Source: Bradyrhizobium retamae
Lineage (GTDB): Bacteria > Pseudomonadota > Alphaproteobacteria > Rhizobiales > Xanthobacteraceae
Length of the DNA stretch: 64,000 bases
Assembly (NCBI RefSeq): GCF_001440415.1
Contig: NZ_LLYA01000192.1
Location: 216,024-280,023 of the forward strand
Reading direction: 5' to 3'
The translations under genes were made by a program, and so were the position numbers. Below, piece by piece: positions 63,556 to 64,000 of this stretch; position 1 is the stretch's first letter, and every line of letters begins with the position of its first letter. The notes under the pieces are model-generated. The model ran no database searches, had not been told where the DNA came from, and was given only the letters and a program-made list of their open reading frames with translations.

Positions 63556-63594
63556 CTGGTGGGCACGGCGCTTTGCGCCTTTGCCAATCCTACG
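63556..63594. repeat. Partial copy of the 52647-52741 repeat family
   Basis: CTGGTGGGCACGGCGCTTTG then CGCCTTTGCCAATCCTACG matches the right arm at 52701-52741. The other arm is missing. Confidence 0.65.
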
Positions 63595-63766
63595 GGACCG
63601 CGGACTGATTTGCCTGCCGAGCAAGCGCGATTTCGTGCTGCGGCCTGCGACAAATCAACACGACGGGCAAAATCAATTCTGATTTTCAGAAATCGCGTCA
63701 AGCCTCAGAATCAAAAATATTTCGCTTAACGCGAGAGGCAAATCAGTCGCATAACTCCGCCGTCTC

Positions 63767-64000
63767 ACCCGATGGAGGGGCGGCTCGCGATCGTCACGAA
63801 CGTGCGGTGAGATGCGATGGACGCGGAATGCGCAAGACGTAGGCGCAGGAAGCGTACGGCGAAGTCGTGTGGTTCGGGCGCCGCGGTGCTGGCGTTAAGC
63901 CGGCGGGAATTATCCCATCGGCGACGGAGGCAAAAGAGCCGTTCTCCGGGAAGCAACTGTATTTTTGAAGTAGCCCGGTGATCGGCCGGGCTCAAGGCTG
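63767..64000. repeat. Long dispersed intergenic repeat, running off the edge
   Basis: From CGATGGAGGGGCGGCTCGCG through GGCAAAAGAGCCGTTCTCCGGG to the window end, this looks like a repeat I recall from many Bradyrhizobium and Nitrobacter intergenic regions. A 76-codon minus-strand frame across it is often annotated as hypothetical but has no start signal. The 63437-63766 part before it holds only AT-rich non-coding sequence and the partial repeat. Confidence 0.45.

Overview
The window is high-GC alphaproteobacterial chromosome, most likely Bradyrhizobium or a close relative in the Nitrobacteraceae. Three things point there: the protein sequences, the arrangement of the division and cell-wall (dcw) cluster, and the many short palindromic intergenic repeats (cores such as TCATTGCGAGGAG, GGATGGGTAGAGCGAAGCG and TCATTCCGGG). 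Calls come from reading the sequence and recalling families; no database search was possible. I saw no tRNA, rRNA operon, CRISPR array or intact insertion sequence.

Layout. Positions 1-15193 (minus strand) hold a dcw cluster in transcription order rsmH, ftsL, ftsI, murE, murF, mraY, murD, a secreted DUF5107-type protein, ftsW, murG, murC, murB (murB is cut by the left edge). It makes the lipid II precursor and the septal synthase. A peptidoglycan amidase is divergent from it, and no mraZ is present. Positions 15740-22193 hold an ECF42-type sigma factor with its DGPF/YCII partner, a PAS protein, the RNase P RNA gene rnpB, and two alpha/beta hydrolases around an AraC regulator. Positions 22436-30535 hold transporters (TSUP, EamA, ABC exporter) and an EmrAB-type efflux pair divergent from a TetR gene, with a perfect operator palindrome between them. 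Positions 30770-36297 hold a DUF892 ferritin-like protein, a YunG-type protein, and a TetR gene co-transcribed with a molybdenum hydroxylase whose iron-sulfur and molybdopterin subunits are fused, followed by its FAD subunit. Positions 36411-39796 hold an extensin-like lipoprotein, a 31-aa membrane peptide with a strong terminator, and two divergent DUF2147 paralogues.

Positions 39939-45888 hold a lipid-flavoured neighbourhood: Nudix hydrolase, phosphatidylserine decarboxylase, a class-III PLP enzyme, a small membrane protein, a PmtA-like methyltransferase and a GT4 glycosyltransferase. This is the best candidate here for an uncharacterised pathway. Positions 46018-50239 hold a TAXI-type binding protein, small proteins, a decayed accessory patch and an ArsR/SRPBCC pair with two copies of its likely operator. 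Positions 50240-55422 hold envelope and stress genes: L,D-transpeptidase, DUF4403, dodecin, two PRC-barrel proteins, a small CxxC protein and a lytic transglycosylase. Positions 55531-60463 hold a TPP riboswitch followed by thiO, thiS, thiG, thiE and thiC. Positions 60489-64000 hold two hypothetical proteins, an O-methyltransferase-like gene, a Fis-type HTH protein and a long dispersed repeat.

Starts were re-chosen wherever an in-frame ATG with a ribosome binding site or a family-typical N-terminus fitted better than the longest open frame.
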